This document shows positions 1-8,046 of a stretch of DNA of 42,017 nucleotides, piece after piece (the stretch's first letter is position 1; each line of letters starts with the position of its first letter). The stretch is from UBA493 sp035655435. GTDB lineage: Archaea > Iainarchaeota > Iainarchaeia > Iainarchaeales > Iainarchaeaceae. The notes beneath the pieces were generated by a model. It was not told the DNA's origin. It saw nothing but the letters and a program-made list of their open reading frames with translations, and did no database searches. Where the stretch lies: the NCBI GenBank assembly GCA_035655435.1, contig DASRUN010000036.1:1-42017 (forward strand), written 5' to 3'. The position numbers and the translations under genes are program-made.

Positions 1-507
1 CAATACAGTTCCGTATTCTGTTCCTGCCAAATTGTTTATGGCTTCTCTTACATTTTTTGCGTCCATTATTTTGTTCATTTTTCCTTTTGAAATCGAAATT
101 GGTTCCATTATGAACGGCTCTATTTTTTCCTTTGCCTCTCCAAGATGTTTGTTCACAAGTATTGTTTTGATGTTATTTATGTCGTATTTTCCGAACATTT
201 CCATTATGCTTTGCCTTGCTTTTTCCGGGGTTATTTTCACTATTTTTTTGAGTGTTCTTGAAAAGTTTTTGGTTGTTGCAAACTCTATTTGGTCCTCAAT
301 TGTTCTTTCCTTGAGCGCGCTTGCAACAAGATCCTCTCTGTATTGTGTTTTTTCGAGCAGCGAGTATAATTCTCCAATGCTTTTTGCTTCCGCAAGCGCA
401 TTAAGTTCTTTTTCGCTCAAAAGGCTTTGTTTCATTGCCTTTACGCGTGCGTTCGCGTAGCCGAATTCCAATGCTTTTACCAAACTTTCCGTTCCAGCTA
501 TGCCCAT
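1..507 (-). CDS. atpC: A-type ATP synthase subunit C, 3' end cut by window edge
   Basis: Subunit C (the V-type d-like subunit) is the central-stalk socket that couples the rotor to the membrane c-ring. The reading frame runs without a stop from ATG at 507 to base 1, giving 169 residues beginning MGIAGTESLVKALEFGYANA. The N-terminal tract, with ARVKAMK and then an Ala/Leu-rich helical region, fits the family, which usually has about 350 residues, so roughly half is missing here. It starts 5 bases after the subunit E stop, and a GTGAG motif sits just upstream of the ATG; an in-frame GTG three codons upstream is an alternative start. It lies where subunit C is expected in the archaeal H-I-K-E-C order. 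The identification rests mainly on operon position plus the N-terminal sequence. Confidence 0.85.
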   Translation of the reverse strand, partial: MGIAGTESLVKALEFGYANARVKAMKQSLLSEKELNALAEAKSIGELYSLLEKTQYREDLVASALKERTIEDQIEFATTKNFSRTLKKIVKITPEKARQSIMEMFGKYDINNIKTILVNKHLGEAKEKIEPFIMEPISISKGKMNKIMDAKNVREAINNLAGTEYGTVL

Positions 508-512
508 GTTTC

Positions 513-1076
513 TCACTTAAAAAGTTCCTTGAAAATCATTCCCCTTATTTCTTCGCGATTGTTTTCAAAAATCGCTTCAAGACTCGCGTCAATGCTCACA
601 TTATTGTCTTTTGAGCTGATTATCGCGCCGCCTGAAATATCGAGTGTTTTTTTTGCAATGTTCTTTGAATATTTTTTTGTAGTGGCCAAATCCTTTTGGT
701 TCACGCTTACCATTGCCCCTGTTCCAAGTTCTTTTTCTGCATCCTTTATTATTTTTTTCATGAACAAATCATAATCTTTTCCGCCGGGCATTTCTTTGAA
801 CTCGTTCCAGATTTGTTCCATTGATTTTTCAACGAGTTTGTTGCGTGCTTCGTTCACTATTTTATTTGCCTTGAGTTTTGCCGCGCTGATCCTTTCTTTT
901 TTTTCCGTTTCCACGGAGTTTGCGGCACTAATTTTTGCTTCCGCTTTGATCTGTTTCGTTTTTTCCTTTGCCTCGTTCAGGATTTTTTGTGATTCTTTTT
1001 CCGCATCTTTAAGCAGGCGATTCTCTTCGCTCTTTGCTTCCTGCAACAGGCTTTCTCTTACATTTTCCAATGTCAT
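513..1076 (-). CDS. atpE: A-type ATP synthase subunit E (peripheral stalk)
   Basis: Subunit E pairs with subunit H to form the peripheral stalk that holds the catalytic head still against rotor torque. The 187-residue protein has a long charged N-terminal coiled coil (about residues 1-90, rich in Glu/Lys/Ala with repeated EAK and KEK patterns) followed by a compact C-terminal domain. Length is typical (about 185-205). The frame extends 7 codons further upstream to 1097, but I chose ATG 1076 because a perfect AAAGGTGA Shine-Dalgarno lies 5 bases before it. It follows the K gene by 45 bases and precedes subunit C by 5 bases in one transcription unit. No oddities seen. Confidence 0.9.
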   Translation of the reverse strand: MTLENVRESLLQEAKSEENRLLKDAEKESQKILNEAKEKTKQIKAEAKISAANSVETEKKERISAAKLKANKIVNEARNKLVEKSMEQIWNEFKEMPGGKDYDLFMKKIIKDAEKELGTGAMVSVNQKDLATTKKYSKNIAKKTLDISGGAIISSKDNNVSIDASLEAIFENNREEIRGMIFKELFK

Positions 1077-1121
1077 TTTTTCACCTTTTTTTTGCATTAT
1101 TTGTGCCGGCGTATGAATTTT

Positions 1122-1352
1122 TTATGCGCCGACGTTCAATGCAAGCAATATTGCTATTACGAATCCGAAGATTACGAGTGTTTCCGGTATTGCTATCCAG
1201 ATTATCATTTTTCCTGCTTGCTCCGGTTTTTCGGCTATGACTCCCATTATTGCGGAACCTATCGCTGCCTGTGCTATTCCAGTTCCGATTGCTCCACCAA
1301 GAATGGCTATTCCGGCTCCGATTGCAATTCCTCCTGCTCCTTCTATAACCAT
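1122..1352 (-). CDS. atpK: A-type ATP synthase subunit K (proteolipid, c-ring)
   Basis: This 76-residue membrane protein forms the ion-translocating rotor ring. It has a single hairpin of two hydrophobic helices (about residues 5-39 and 48-73) joined by the polar loop AEKPEQAGK. The presumed ion-binding Glu57 lies in IPETLVIFGF. The same PETLVIFG core is what I remember from the Thermus thermophilus V-ATPase L subunit, whereas Thermococcus-type K subunits have a PMTQSIYG-like sequence instead; that comparison is from memory. Gln28 lies in helix 1 (GIAQAAIG). There is no N-terminal signal extension. A strong AAAGGAGGT Shine-Dalgarno precedes the ATG, which fits the need for many copies per complex. 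It lies between I and E. Confidence 0.93.
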   Translation of the reverse strand: MVIEGAGGIAIGAGIAILGGAIGTGIAQAAIGSAIMGVIAEKPEQAGKMIIWIAIPETLVIFGFVIAILLALNVGA

Positions 1353-1372
1353 GTTTTTTACCTCCTTTTTTG

Positions 1373-3265
1373 TTAGTCTTTAATAAATTTTCTTTCGAAT
1401 TTGAAAGGATTAAATTCTTTTCCTCCGCCTTCATAGAATTTTGAATAGAATTCCACGAAGTTGAGTCTCGCTCCCTGAATCAGCGCTTCGAACATCGCCA
1501 AAAAAGCGTTGAAGAGATGCCCTCCAATGTAAAGGGGAATCAAAATTATTATCAAGAGCCCTTTGTCAATGCTCGGAAATGCAAGGTCGTTCAAGAGAGA
1601 CGCTATTACAACTCCCACCAAACCGACCGCGAGTATCCTTGCAAACGAAAAAACATTTCCCACAACACTTGGGATTTCCATTATCCCAACAATTCCCTCA
1701 ATCAGAACAACAGGAACTAATGAAACCAATAGCAGAATTGCGGCAGGCAATAAATATTCCTGCGGGAAAGCATTGAACATCGCAGTTGTTACTGTTATTG
1801 TTCCGAACAAAACTGTTCCGAACCATCCTAATTTTGCAAGCGCGTGCTTTTTGTCTTTGTGTCTTGTGGCGTTGATAAAACCCAAAAGAAAACCAATTGC
1901 AATTGTAAAAACTCCCACAAGTATTGAAGCCGGAAGAAGAATGTCTATGCTATGCAATCTTTCAAATCCGTGATAGATCTGTATTCCGTGTATTCCAAGC
2001 AACGCGAATAATTCCGAGTGTGAAAATCCTGCGAATTCATCAAACACAACTCCGAATATTATTGTCGGTATTGCTCCCCACATCCAGATTTTCGCAACAG
2101 GGTTCATGATGCCGTCTTTTGGCACGATTCCAAGTATCCATTTTGCGAGTAAAAATGAAATTATTCCATAAATAACATCTCCCACAATCATTCCATAGAA
2201 AATCGGAAAGAAAACCAGGAATATCATTGTTGTGTCAAGTTCGTTGCTTTTTGGAATTGAAAGAAAATTTACAAGTGATTCGAACGGCTTCACAAGAATC
2301 GAATGTTCTGTAAGTGTCGGAGCTGCCTCGTGGGTATTTTCCAGTGTTTCGCTTGAAAAGTTTTCCACAAAAACTTTTTTTCCGAATTTTGTGTCCAAAA
2401 ATGACGCGAATTCCGCAAAATTCTTTTCCGGAATGTAAGCTTCGAGCGCGAATGAGTGCTGTGTTTCCAAAAATTTTTCCGGCAGCGAGGCTTTTGCATT
2501 TTCATTCCCCAAATATTCTTTCAGCGCGGTTAATTTCACATAATTTTCCTTTGCAATTCCCTCAAGTTCTTTTGAGATGTCTGCTTTTTTCTTTTCCAGT
2601 TCCGAAATTTCCTTGTCGATTCTTTTTAATTCCTGAGAAGGTTTTCCGCTCATTTTCGGAATGCTTATTTTTTCAAATCCGTAGTTCCCCAAATCCTCTG
2701 AACTTCTTTTTCCTTTTTCAAGTGCAACAAGGAACAGTTTTTTTCCTTTTTCAATGCTTTTAGAGGAATGGCTGATTCCTTTTTTCCCAAGCGCTTCGGA
2801 AAGCTTTTCTGCGTTTGTTCCGCTTACTATTCCTGCGTTTAGTTCAATGCTTGTGTTTTCCAGTTTGTCATATTCAAAATCAAATTGCGCGAGCATTTTC
2901 ATTGTGTTTTTTTCTTCTTTGTGGGTTTCTATCCTGTTTTGTGCTGTGTTCATTTCCTGCACAAGTTTTTCCGTTTCCTTTTCCAGTTTTGCGAAATTAC
3001 TTTGCTTTGAGAATTCATTCAGTTCTGCCATTGAGGTTTTTTTCGCTATTTTCTGTTCCGGAAGTGCGTTCAGCATTGCCTCGGTTTTGAGCAGTTTTTC
3101 CACAATTTTGTTATTTTCCTCAAGGCTTTTCGCGTTTTTTATTTCGTGCGAGGAAAGCTGTTTGATTTCAACGCCCCCGTATTCTTCCAATCCCTCAATT
3201 GTTTTTTTGAGGTTGCTTTTCAGTCCTATAAGCCTGATTTTTCCCATTCTTTGTGGCCAAAACAT
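1373..3265 (-). CDS. atpI: A-type ATP synthase subunit I (a-subunit, stator)
   Basis: Subunit I is the membrane stator that carries the ion half-channels beside the K ring. It has a long cytosolic N-terminal half with coiled-coil arms (about residues 1-330) and a C-terminal half with about seven or eight transmembrane helices. The conserved helix with the essential Arg is visible near the C-terminus as NVFSFARILAVGLVG. At 630 residues it has the normal family length. The frame opens further upstream at 3292, overlapping subunit H by 20 bases, but I prefer ATG 3265 (MFWPQRMGKIRLIG) because family members usually begin with an M-x-x-P-x-x-M-x-K pattern and a GTGA motif precedes it; this leaves 7 bases after the H stop. 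The K gene follows after 20 bases. Confidence 0.92.
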   Translation of the reverse strand: MFWPQRMGKIRLIGLKSNLKKTIEGLEEYGGVEIKQLSSHEIKNAKSLEENNKIVEKLLKTEAMLNALPEQKIAKKTSMAELNEFSKQSNFAKLEKETEKLVQEMNTAQNRIETHKEEKNTMKMLAQFDFEYDKLENTSIELNAGIVSGTNAEKLSEALGKKGISHSSKSIEKGKKLFLVALEKGKRSSEDLGNYGFEKISIPKMSGKPSQELKRIDKEISELEKKKADISKELEGIAKENYVKLTALKEYLGNENAKASLPEKFLETQHSFALEAYIPEKNFAEFASFLDTKFGKKVFVENFSSETLENTHEAAPTLTEHSILVKPFESLVNFLSIPKSNELDTTMIFLVFFPIFYGMIVGDVIYGIISFLLAKWILGIVPKDGIMNPVAKIWMWGAIPTIIFGVVFDEFAGFSHSELFALLGIHGIQIYHGFERLHSIDILLPASILVGVFTIAIGFLLGFINATRHKDKKHALAKLGWFGTVLFGTITVTTAMFNAFPQEYLLPAAILLLVSLVPVVLIEGIVGIMEIPSVVGNVFSFARILAVGLVGVVIASLLNDLAFPSIDKGLLIIILIPLYIGGHLFNAFLAMFEALIQGARLNFVEFYSKFYEGGGKEFNPFKFERKFIKD

Positions 3266-3272
3266 GTTTTTT

Positions 3273-3593
3273 TCACTTTGATAGTTTTTCAATTATTTTT
3301 TTTATTGTTGCATTTGAAAGTTTCAATGAATTGATTTCTTCTGCTTGGGTTTTTGCATTTGAAATGATTTTTTGTTCTTCTTTTTGCATTTCCTTCTGTC
3401 CTTGAGTTACAATTTTTTGTTCCTCTTGCTCAGCTTCCGCTCTTGCTTTTTCAAGTATTTTTTTTGCTTCCGCGTTCGCTTCCGCATTTTTTTTCTCGGC
3501 TTTTCTCTTAGCATCTATTATAAGATTTTCTTTTTCAGTTTCCGCGCTCTTTACTTTTGTGAGTTGTTCTAGGAATTGTGTTTCTTCGGTCAT
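3273..3593 (-). CDS. atpH: A-type ATP synthase subunit H (peripheral stalk coiled coil)
   Basis: This 106-residue protein is almost entirely charged coiled coil, with repeated EAE, AKKI and KAEAE patterns, as expected for the H subunit that wraps with E to form the peripheral stalk. Length matches archaeal AhaH/AtpH (about 100-110). Its ATG overlaps the stop of the upstream membrane-protein gene by 4 bases (ATGA), so the two are probably translationally coupled. It directly precedes subunit I, the usual archaeal order. Low-complexity coiled coil gives weak sequence evidence by itself; context makes the call. Confidence 0.85.
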   Translation of the reverse strand: MTEETQFLEQLTKVKSAETEKENLIIDAKRKAEKKNAEANAEAKKILEKARAEAEQEEQKIVTQGQKEMQKEEQKIISNAKTQAEEINSLKLSNATIKKIIEKLSK

Positions 3594-3874
3594 TTTGTGT
3601 TCACCGTTTTTTTGGATTTCATTGCCATAATTCCGTTCGTTACTTTTCCGGCCATTGCAGGAAGCAATAAATAAATTGCAATGAGCGCTCCCGCGATCAG
3701 TATGAGTGCGGTTTCAATGCTCACTTGCTTTAGTTTTACTCCGAGTACTCCTAGAAAAATCAGCATTAAAAATATCGGGATAAGCTTGAGCAATGTGAAT
3801 GCGTAAGAAAATTTTGCAAGCTCTTTTTTTTGTTCCTGCGTAAATTCTTTTTGTTTTGTTTTCATTTTTTTCAT
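3590..3874 (-). CDS. Small two-helix membrane protein, first gene of ATP synthase operon
   Basis: I do not recognise this 94-residue protein as a standard A-type ATP synthase subunit. It has a charged N-terminus (MKKMKTKQKEFTQEQKKELAKFS), two transmembrane helices (about residues 30-50 and 56-76, separated by a short polar KQVSIET turn) and a basic C-terminal tail. It is the first gene of the ATP synthase cluster and shares an ATGA overlap with atpH, so it is co-expressed with the enzyme. Size, topology and position recall the small AtpI/AtpZ assembly proteins that lead bacterial F-type operons, but no sequence motif supports that homology. A second ATG three codons in (3865) is better spaced from the AAAGGAA motif and may be the true start. 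Confidence 0.75.
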   Translation of the reverse strand: MKKMKTKQKEFTQEQKKELAKFSYAFTLLKLIPIFLMLIFLGVLGVKLKQVSIETALILIAGALIAIYLLLPAMAGKVTNGIMAMKSKKTVNTK

Positions 3875-3915
3875 TTCCTTTTTTGTGAATCAATAAGGAA
3901 CTTCCGCAAAAACGG

Positions 3916-3924
3916 TTTTAAAAA
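3916..3924 (-). promoter_or_regulatory. Probable TATA box of the ATP synthase operon
   Basis: On the minus strand the sequence reads TTTTTAAAA, centred about 46 bases upstream of the first operon ATG at 3874. This predicts transcription starting near 3894 and a leader of about 20 bases carrying the AAAGGAA ribosome site. Gaps between all six genes are 45 bases or less, so I see no second promoter within the operon. Confidence 0.5.
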
Positions 3925-3953
3925 GCTTTCTCATTTTTTTGCAAAATTTCGCT

Positions 3954-5195
3954 TCAAGATTCCAAGTGTTTTTTTCCGCTTTTTTGAACGGCTTTTGAGA
4001 TGGCCGTAACCTCGTCAGTTAGCACGTCGATTTCCTCGATGGTGTTGTACAAATAAAAGCTTGCCCTTGCCAGGCCTTGTTTGTTTATGCTGCTCACAAT
4101 GGGTTCCGCACAGTGCATGCCGCTTCGGATGGCTATGTTTTTTGCCTCATCAAGAGCACTTGCCAAGTCAAGGGGATCAACTCCTGCGAGCTCAAATAAG
4201 ACTATCGCGCGCTGCTTTTTTTCATCGCAAGGACAATATAGGTTTAGGCTCGGAATTTCTTGTGTTTTTTTCAAAAAATGCTTCAATAATTTTTGTTCGT
4301 GTTCTCGGATATTTTCCATACCGATTTTTTTCAAATATTTTACGGCTTCTCCAAAACCAATTATTTGTGCTATCGGATATGTTCCCGGTTCGAATTTTTC
4401 CATTGTTTTCAGAAATTCCGTTTTCGCGTATTCAACTTTTTTTATTGTTCCTCCGCCGAAATTGTGTGCGGGCATTTTTTCAATTAAATTTTCTTCCATG
4501 TAAAGGCATCCCACTCCTGTTGGGCCAAGCATTTTGTGGCCGGAGAAAACAAAAAAATCACAATTCAATTTTTTCACATTTACGGGAAGGTCAGGCGTGG
4601 TTTGCGCTCCATCAAGAAGGAAAAGTGCTTTGTTCTCATGCGCAATTTTTCCTATCTCGCTTGCGGGAATTATTGATGCAACTGTATTGAACGCATGCCC
4701 CATTGCAACCAATTTTGTTCTGCGGGAAACTTTTTCTTCAAAATCCTCAAAATTCAGCGTGAAATCTTCGTTAAGGTTCACGATTTTTAGTTTTGCTCCT
4801 GTTCGCAAGCAGAGCTGTTGCCATGGAATCAAATTCGCATGATGTTCCGCGGCGCTGATAATAATTTCGTCTCCTTTTTTGAAATACTTTTTTCTTTCAA
4901 GCGAGTTCGCGACAATGTTTATCCCCTCTGTTGCGTTTTTTGTAAAAATAATTTCCGTTTCCTTTGCGCCTATAAAATTTGCTATTTCTTTGCGCGATTC
5001 GTGCACCATTTCCCCTGCGCGGAAAGCGCTTTTGTGGGTTCCTCTTCCTATTTGCGCTCCGATTTTTTCGTAATAATCTCTTTCCGCATCAAGCACTTGT
5101 TTTGGTTTTAGTGAAGTAGAAGCATTGTCAAGGTAGATCAAATTGTCTCCTTGCCACAGTCTTGGAAAATCTTCGCGGATTTTGGTTGTGTTCAC
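3954..5195 (-). CDS. sufS: Cysteine desulfurase, SufS/CsdA type
   Basis: This PLP enzyme removes sulfur from L-cysteine as an enzyme-bound persulfide for Fe-S cluster or thio-modification pathways. All 413 residues look intact. The PLP-binding Lys lies in FVFSGHKMLGPTGVG, preceded by LLDGAQTTPDLPV with the cofactor-binding Asp, and the persulfide Cys sits in IRSGMHCAEP, the short-loop arrangement of group II (SufS) enzymes. The N-terminus IREDFPRL matches the family, which makes the start at GTG 5195 convincing even though it is not ATG. No SufBCD, SufU or IscU partner lies in this window. NadA in the same window is a plausible Fe-S client. It is a single-gene unit with its own upstream gap. 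Confidence 0.93.
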   Translation of the reverse strand: MNTTKIREDFPRLWQGDNLIYLDNASTSLKPKQVLDAERDYYEKIGAQIGRGTHKSAFRAGEMVHESRKEIANFIGAKETEIIFTKNATEGINIVANSLERKKYFKKGDEIIISAAEHHANLIPWQQLCLRTGAKLKIVNLNEDFTLNFEDFEEKVSRRTKLVAMGHAFNTVASIIPASEIGKIAHENKALFLLDGAQTTPDLPVNVKKLNCDFFVFSGHKMLGPTGVGCLYMEENLIEKMPAHNFGGGTIKKVEYAKTEFLKTMEKFEPGTYPIAQIIGFGEAVKYLKKIGMENIREHEQKLLKHFLKKTQEIPSLNLYCPCDEKKQRAIVLFELAGVDPLDLASALDEAKNIAIRSGMHCAEPIVSSINKQGLARASFYLYNTIEEIDVLTDEVTAISKAVQKSGKKHLES

Positions 5196-5316
5196 TCTAC
5201 TATTGTGCTGTAAATGAATAATAATATTGGCAAGTCACAATTTTTGGGTTTTTGTCGAAATTTTCTTTTTGTTTTTTTTTAAAATTAGAAAAAAAGTATT
5301 TTTGGTTCAGAGGGTT

Positions 5317-5670
5317 TTATGCCTCTGAAGCCAAACTATAAACTGATTTGAGTGCCACCAATATTACTGCCGGTGTCACGAATACGGCTATCTGCGCCAC
5401 TATTTCTCCCAAGTAAACTCCGATTCCGGGTATGATTGCGAGAGTTGATGCAGAGGTTCCTGCCGCGATTAGGCCGATTCCTGCGATGAGGAACTTTTCG
5501 GTTTCTTTATCCGTTACATTCAACGCTCCAACTATTAGTCCCAATACTATGAGAACCAATGGTATGTATGCGCTGAGTCCTCCCAAAAAGCCCTGAGCGC
5601 CGATTCCGGCTATTATTGCTATTATTACGCCGATTATGAATGCATAACCGCCTATTTTTTGGGTACCCAT
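5317..5670 (-). CDS. Small four-helix membrane protein, function unknown
   Basis: A 117-residue hydrophobic protein beginning MGTQKIGGYAFIIGVIIAII. I see four transmembrane segments (about residues 8-28, 33-53, 62-86 and 88-110) with a short charged loop, NVTDKETEKF, between the second and third. No enzymatic motif is visible and I cannot assign a family. The frame stays open to 5688, but only through an ATT or a GTG; ATG 5670 is preceded by a GGGGGTG purine stretch that can serve as ribosome site, so I start there. It stands alone between sufS and a divergent gene. Confidence 0.75.
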   Translation of the reverse strand: MGTQKIGGYAFIIGVIIAIIAGIGAQGFLGGLSAYIPLVLIVLGLIVGALNVTDKETEKFLIAGIGLIAAGTSASTLAIIPGIGVYLGEIVAQIAVFVTPAVILVALKSVYSLASEA

Positions 5671-5802
5671 TTTTGAATACACCCCCAATCTAATTTTCCA
5701 TTGATTCGGTTTAAAAATTTTTCCTAAAGAAAGAAAAAATTCAAGTCAAACAACGAATTTTTTTGCGTGCTTTTTGTTTTTTTCCATGATTTTAGAATTT
5801 AG

Positions 5803-5810
5803 TTTATAAT
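5803..5810 (+). promoter_or_regulatory. TATA box for the CDP-alcohol phosphatidyltransferase gene
   Basis: TTTATAAT lies about 51 bases before the ATG at 5858. A start site about 26 bases downstream would give a leader of about 25 bases. Confidence 0.45.
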
Positions 5811-5857
5811 TTTCCGTTGAAAGTAGTTTTTTTAATTGAAAACAACATTTGTTGGTT

Positions 5858-6487
5858 ATGCTCGGTTCTTTGCGCGAAAAAACAAAACCCTTCACGCGTC
5901 TTGTTGCAAAACCTTTCGCGATGATTGGGTTTCCCCCCTTGTTGTTCACTCTTCTCGGAGTGCTTCTTGCAATAATTGCTTCTTTTTTTCTTTTCCAACA
6001 AAAATTTTCCGAAGCATTTCTTTTCACGCTTCTTGCAATTTCAATTGATCTCTTTGATGGAGAAGTTGCTCGGTTGCAGAAAAAAGAATCATTGTTCGGA
6101 AATTATTTCGAAACCATGGTTGACAAATTAGTGGAAATCATTTTGTTCATTGGAACTGCTTTTTTGTTTCCGCTTGCATCAATTTGCGCGCTCGCATTCT
6201 CAATGTTCAACAGTTATGCAAAACCCCGCGTTGCACTTGTAATTATAACAGATAATCGCGATTGGCCAGCAATAGGAGAACACGCCGAGAGAATGCTTTT
6301 GCTTCTGCTCGGAATTTTGCTTTCAATTTTTTCGCTGAAATTTTCCGGCTTCAAAGCATTGGAAATTTCATTATGGCTGATTGCAATTATTTCCGCAATC
6401 GGTTCCGTGCAAAGAATTTTTTTCGCAAAAAAACTCATTGTGGAAGCGGAAAAAAAAGGAAACGTTCTTCCGTATTTGAAAAAGTGA
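5858..6487 (+). CDS. CDP-alcohol phosphatidyltransferase family membrane enzyme
   Basis: Enzymes of this family swap the CMP of a CDP-linked lipid, or a CDP-linked polar group, for an alcohol to make phospholipid head groups. The signature region is at residues 64-89: D64 and D67 followed by G68, A71-R72, G81 and D89. The position of the third acidic residue is occupied by Glu85 rather than the usual Asp. About five hydrophobic helices follow the usual six-helix fold. I start at ATG 5858 (209 residues); TTG codons upstream are less likely. The substrate cannot be told; an archaetidyl-inositol or archaetidyl-glycerol role is possible. It converges with the TraB-family gene, with only one base between the two stops. 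Confidence 0.88.
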   Translation: MLGSLREKTKPFTRLVAKPFAMIGFPPLLFTLLGVLLAIIASFFLFQQKFSEAFLFTLLAISIDLFDGEVARLQKKESLFGNYFETMVDKLVEIILFIGTAFLFPLASICALAFSMFNSYAKPRVALVIITDNRDWPAIGEHAERMLLLLLGILLSIFSLKFSGFKALEISLWLIAIISAIGSVQRIFFAKKLIVEAEKKGNVLPYLKK

Positions 6488-6488
6488 A

Positions 6489-7643
6489 TCATCCCAGCAG
6501 CGATGCAATCAACGGGAATGCGATTATTGTTCCGATTGTTGCGCCGATGTTTGCGAATGCGACCACTAAAAGTATTTTTGTCACTTGGTTTTTGCTGAAA
6601 TCGGAAAAGGAATTCAAGTTTCTAAGATTTTCAAAATCCTTTACTTTCGGATTTTTCATTTTCGCTTCCACATATCCTGCAACCCATCCTGCGGCAAGGA
6701 AAGGGTGTAAAGTTGTAAGCGGCGCGGCAAGGAATGCTGATATTATTGAGAAAGGGTGTCCTCGCGCAAGGAGTGCTCCAAGCGCGGATAGGCTCCCGGT
6801 TACAAGTATCCAATAGAGGATTGCGGTTCCGGTTACTTCCAATCCTTTTGTCAGAAAAATTCCGGCTATTACTGCAATGAAAATTACAGGAATTGAATAA
6901 CCAATTATTTTTAGGATTCCGATTCCATTTTCTACTTTGGAAATTTTTTGAATGTCGACTTCAGTTCCTAATTGTTTTTTTATTCCTTCAACATGTCCGG
7001 CTCCCACAACCGCAAGAATTTTTTTCCCAGGAGAATGCGTAATACTGTACGCAATGTAAGTGTCTCGTTCATCAACTAAAACCGATTTTACCGATGGCAT
7101 TTCTTTCGAAAGTTGCTGCATCAAGTGATTCATTACATCTTTTTCTTTGAGTTTTTCTATTCCCTCTTTTGTTATCTTGATTTTTTCCTTTGAAAAAAAT
7201 CCTTCCACGATTGAAAACAAGAGTTTGAATTTTTCAATGAGAGAAGTTTTTTGCATCGCCCTTTTGAGGGTTATATTCACGTCTCTATCAAGGAGCATTA
7301 TAGGGATTTTTTTTTCTTCGGCAATTTCAATTGCCCTCATCATCTCAAGCCCGGGTTTCATTCCTATTTTTTGTCCGAGCTGCCTCTGAACATTTGCAAG
7401 CAACAAGCTCAGCAAAAATAAGTATGTTTGTCCGTCGCTGATTACTTTGCTGATGTTCGTGTTCTGCCATTGGGTTCCCTGCTTTAGCTGTTTCAGCCTT
7501 TGCGCATCAAGTTCCACTCCGACAACATCCGGCTTTTCGTTTTCAATTGCCTCTTTTACTTCGTCCACGCTTTTCTGTGAGATGTGTGCCGTTCCCAAAA
7601 GAATTATTTCCTTTTCCCCGAGCTTTATCCTTTCAAGTTCCAT
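6489..7643 (-). CDS. TraB/PrgY-family membrane protein
   Basis: The N-terminal domain starts MELERIKLGEKEIILLGTAHIS and carries the GTAH motif of the TraB/PrgY (Tiki-like) family; the paired ELDAQRLKQL and VVGAGHVEGI motifs are also present. The C-terminal third (about residues 255-384) has four or so membrane helices. Bacterial PrgY modulates a peptide pheromone and Tiki proteins are metalloproteases, but the archaeal members have no established role. The frame is open to 7751, but I start at ATG 7643: no ribosome site precedes it, and a TATA-like TTTAAAAAA lies about 28 bases upstream, indicating a leaderless transcript. At 384 residues the length is normal for the archaeal form. Confidence 0.9.
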   Translation of the reverse strand: MELERIKLGEKEIILLGTAHISQKSVDEVKEAIENEKPDVVGVELDAQRLKQLKQGTQWQNTNISKVISDGQTYLFLLSLLLANVQRQLGQKIGMKPGLEMMRAIEIAEEKKIPIMLLDRDVNITLKRAMQKTSLIEKFKLLFSIVEGFFSKEKIKITKEGIEKLKEKDVMNHLMQQLSKEMPSVKSVLVDERDTYIAYSITHSPGKKILAVVGAGHVEGIKKQLGTEVDIQKISKVENGIGILKIIGYSIPVIFIAVIAGIFLTKGLEVTGTAILYWILVTGSLSALGALLARGHPFSIISAFLAAPLTTLHPFLAAGWVAGYVEAKMKNPKVKDFENLRNLNSFSDFSKNQVTKILLVVAFANIGATIGTIIAFPLIASLLG

Positions 7644-7815
7644 TGCTAAAGATTGGAATGGTTCTTTTTTAAAGAGCCTCTTTTTGCATGCAAAACTATT
7701 TTTCCAAATTTTTGGCCTTGATGTTTGAAGCTTTATAATTAAAGTTTTCAACTGCGAAAATTAGTTCTGTTTAGGCAAAATTTTTTATTTGTTGAATCGA
7801 ATTTGCTGAATAAAA

Positions 7816-7929
7816 TTACTTTCCCAATAGATCGTCAAAAAATCCCTTTTTTTTGGGTTTCATTGGAGAATCTTTTGATCCTTTTTCTACAAATCTAAAC
7901 TTGCCGCCAATTTCTTTTGAAGAAGTCAT
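7816..7929 (-). CDS. Small protein of 37 residues, hypothetical
   Basis: An ATG at 7929 opens a 37-residue frame beginning MTSSKEIGGKFRFVEKG and ending KKKGFFDDLLGK before TAA. The composition is charged and soluble, with a basic middle (KPKKKG) and an amphipathic, acidic C-terminal end. I do not recognise it. It fills most of an otherwise empty 400-base gap between the TraB-family gene and the divergent surface-protein gene. No good ribosome site is visible, so it would be leaderless or weakly translated. Chance ORFs of this size are common; the protein-like composition is the only positive sign. Confidence 0.4.
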   Translation of the reverse strand: MTSSKEIGGKFRFVEKGSKDSPMKPKKKGFFDDLLGK

Positions 7930-8013
7930 ACGTTTAATTATGACCAGTAATGATTATTAATTTGATGCTTCCGGGCGCGTTATGTAATGAGTGTTATTTG
8001 GCTTCGAGTAATA

Positions 8014-8021
8014 TTTATATA
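8014..8021 (+). promoter_or_regulatory. TATA box for surface-protein gene
   Basis: TTTATATA lies about 29 bases upstream of the ATG at 8047, with a purine-rich stretch before it as expected for a BRE. The spacing predicts a leaderless or near-leaderless mRNA. Confidence 0.65.
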
Positions 8022-8046
8022 GCGGGTTGCACTTTCACTTTTAACC

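Noticed and set aside
427..1434. Several plus-strand and out-of-frame open frames across the ATP synthase genes
   Set aside because: They are antisense or frame-shifted shadows of atpC, atpE and atpK with biased Phe/Ser/Cys composition and no ribosome sites.
3266..3292. Longer start for ATP synthase subunit I
   Set aside because: It would overlap atpH by 20 bases, and the family's usual N-terminus begins at the downstream ATG 3265.
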